Positions 5,831 to 7,652 of a stretch of DNA of 7,652 nucleotides are shown here, piece by piece (the stretch's first letter is position 1; each line of letters starts with the position of its first letter). Both the position numbers and the translations under genes were made by a program. This stretch comes from an uncultured Clostridia bacterium (GTDB lineage: Bacteria; Bacillota; Clostridia; TANB77; CAG-508): NCBI GenBank assembly GCA_949935895.1, contig CATLGL010000076.1, forward strand, positions 1-7,652, written 5' to 3'. The notes below the pieces were generated by a model. It was not told the origin of the DNA, did no database searches, and worked only from the letters and a program-made list of their open reading frames with translations.

Positions 5831-7652
5831 ATGTCAAAATTTATTCATTTACATGTACATAGTGAATATAGCTTGTTAGATGGAGCAAATCGCATTAAAG
5901 ATTTGCCAATCCGTGCAAAAGAAATGGGAATGGAAGCCATTGCCCTTACAGACCATGGAGTTATGTATGGAGTCATTGACTTTTATAAAGCATGTAAAAA
6001 AGAAGGAATTAAGCCAATTATTGGTTGCGAAGTTTATGTAGCTAATAGAAGTAGATTAGATAAAGAAGCAGGACTAGACTTTAATAATCATCTTATTTTG
6101 CTTGCCAAAAATAACACAGGGTATCAAAACCTAACAAAGTTAGTATCAGCAGGATTTACGGAAGGATTTTACTATAAGCCACGTATTGATAAAGAGTTAT
6201 TAGAAAAATATCATGAAGGACTTATTTGCCTTAGTGCATGTTTAGCAGGAGAAGTAAACCAAGCTATTTTAAAAGATGATTTAGAGCATGCAGAAGAAGT
6301 GGCAGTATGGTTTAAAAGCTTATTTCAAGAAGATTATTATTTAGAAGTACAAAATAATGGTATTAAAGAACAAGCTTTAGCAAACCAAAAACTAATTCAA
6401 TTATCAAAAAAATTAGACATTCCATTAGTTGCGACAAATGATGCTCATTATTCGAAAAAAGAAGATGCCTATAACCATGAGGTTCTACTATGCATACAAA
6501 CTCGGAAAAAAAATGAAGGATGAAGACCGTATGCGTTTTGAAACAGAGGAACTATATTTAAAAACATCAGAAGAAATGGCAGACTATTTTAGTAATATTC
6601 CAGAAGCAATTGAAAATACTGTAAAAATTGCAGATAAATGTAATGTAGAATTTGAATTCGGACATACTATTTTACCAAATTATGATGTACCAGAAGGCTT
6701 TGCTACTCATTATGATTATTTAAAACAACTATGCCAAGATGGTATAAAAGAGCGTTATGGAGAAAATCCAACAAAAGAAATTATAGAAAGAGCAGAATAC
6801 GAATTAGAGGTTATTAACAAAATGGGATATGTAGATTATTACTTAATTGTATGGGACTACATCCATTATGCAAAATCGGTTGGTATTCCTGTAGGACCAG
6901 GACGTGGTTCTGGCGCAGGTTCTATTTTAGCTTATGCAATTGGTATTACTGATATTGATCCAATCCAATATAACCTACTATTTGAACGTTTTTTAAATCC
7001 AGAAAGAGTTAGTATGCCAGACTTTGATGTGGATTTTTGTTATGAAAGAAGAGATGAGGTAATAGACTATGTTTGCCATAAATATGGTTATGACCATGTA
7101 TCACAAATTATTACATTTGGAACTATGGCAGCAAGAATGGTAATTAGAGATGTTGGAAGAGTATTAGATATTCCATATCAAGAAGCAGACCAACTAGCAA
7201 AAATGATTCCTAACGAATTACATATTACCATTCCAAAAGCATTAGAGCAAAATAGAGAACTAAAACAATTATATGAAACAAACGAAGAAATGAGACAAGT
7301 ACTAGATATTGCTATGGCATTAGAAGGAATGCCAAGACAAGCATCTACCCATGCTTGTGGAGTTGTGATTACCAAGGCACCAGTTGTAAATTATGTACCA
7401 TTATATGTTAATACAAAAGATGGCTCTATTACTACTCAATTCATTATGACGACATTAGAAGAATTGGGATTACTAAAAATGGACTTTTTAGGCTTAAGAA
7501 CTTTAACCGTTATTCAAGATGCAATAAACTTAGTAAAACAAACAAGAGGAATTGATGTTCAATTTGATGAAAAGATGAACGACCCTAAAGTATATAAGTT
7601 ATGGGCAAATGGTGAGTCTAGTGGAATTTTTCAATTTGAATCACAAGGTATG
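5831..7652 (+). CDS. dnaE: DNA polymerase III alpha subunit DnaE (N-terminal half), interrupted by a +1 frame change
   Basis: DnaE is the replicative C-family polymerase subunit. Read as 5831-6502 plus 6504-7652, skipping C6503, the window holds the first 607 residues; the gene continues beyond the edge (the family is usually over 1,000). The N-terminal PHP domain shows 'HLHVHSEYSLLDG' (6-18) and 'ALTDHGVMYG' (38-47). The palm shows 'GPGRGSGAGS', the catalytic pair D397/D399 in 'PDFDVDF', and D551 in 'MDFLGLRTLT'. 'GIFQFESQGM' is at the window end. All three polymerase aspartates lie after the frame change. The zero frame would stop at TGA 6521-6523 after 230 residues, giving only a PHP fragment. 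The ATG at 5831 follows a modest GAAGGG (5818-5823), 12 nt after the upstream gene. Codon use matches the neighbours. Confidence 0.93.
6500..6506 (+). other. Putative +1 frameshift site ACT CGG A in dnaE
   Basis: The zero frame reads Thr224 (ACT), CGG, then six codons ending in TGA. Skipping C6503 gives 'CIQTGKKMKDEDRMRF', matching the Gly-Lys seen after 'CIQT' in many DnaE proteins. An A8 run at 6506-6513 follows at once. Loss of one A there would also restore the frame but would leave Arg in place of the expected Gly. Confidence 0.65.

Overview
The window is very AT-rich DNA from what looks like a low-GC Firmicute, most likely an uncultured clostridial-type lineage. Support for this comes from strong AGGAGG-type ribosome binding sites, AT-ending codons, a single-chain GlyRS, an RqcP (YabO-type) S4 protein and a DnaE with an N-terminal PHP domain. 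I cannot name the species. All genes are on the + strand.

Layout: (1) 1-414 is the 3' end of an unrecognised gene that resembles a beta-sandwich surface or phage appendage domain. It is followed by a spacer holding a good terminator (559-588) and a plausible promoter (587-614). (2) 665-4807 is a tight cluster: an HD-domain phosphohydrolase, secD, a short secF and glycyl-tRNA synthetase, with gaps of 29, 15 and 24 nt. It ends at a long-stem terminator (4814-4880). (3) 4808-5143 is a regulatory spacer with an extended -10 promoter and a perfect palindrome at the expected transcription start. (4) 5144-7652 is a second cluster: rqcP, a small membrane-anchored helix-turn-helix protein and dnaE, which runs off the window. 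The clusters bring together protein export, tRNA charging, ribosome rescue and replication.

The main result is that both large essential genes, glyQS and dnaE, are split by a +1 frame change of the same form. In each, the zero frame reaches an in-frame CGG codon followed by A (GAC CGG A at 3772-3778; ACT CGG A at 6500-6506). Family-like sequence resumes exactly when the C is skipped and GGA is read as Gly. I looked for every CGG in the window. These are the only two in-frame CGG codons among roughly 2,300 codons, and none of about 86 other arginine codons (my count) is CGG. This suggests that CGG is unassigned or unreadable in this organism and that ribosomes shift +1 at CGG-A to read GGA. 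The main alternative is two coincidental sequencing or assembly errors.

A second oddity is the SecD/SecF pair. It keeps the fold and gene order but lacks the conserved transmembrane Asp-containing motifs linked to proton coupling, and SecF is short by about two membrane helices.
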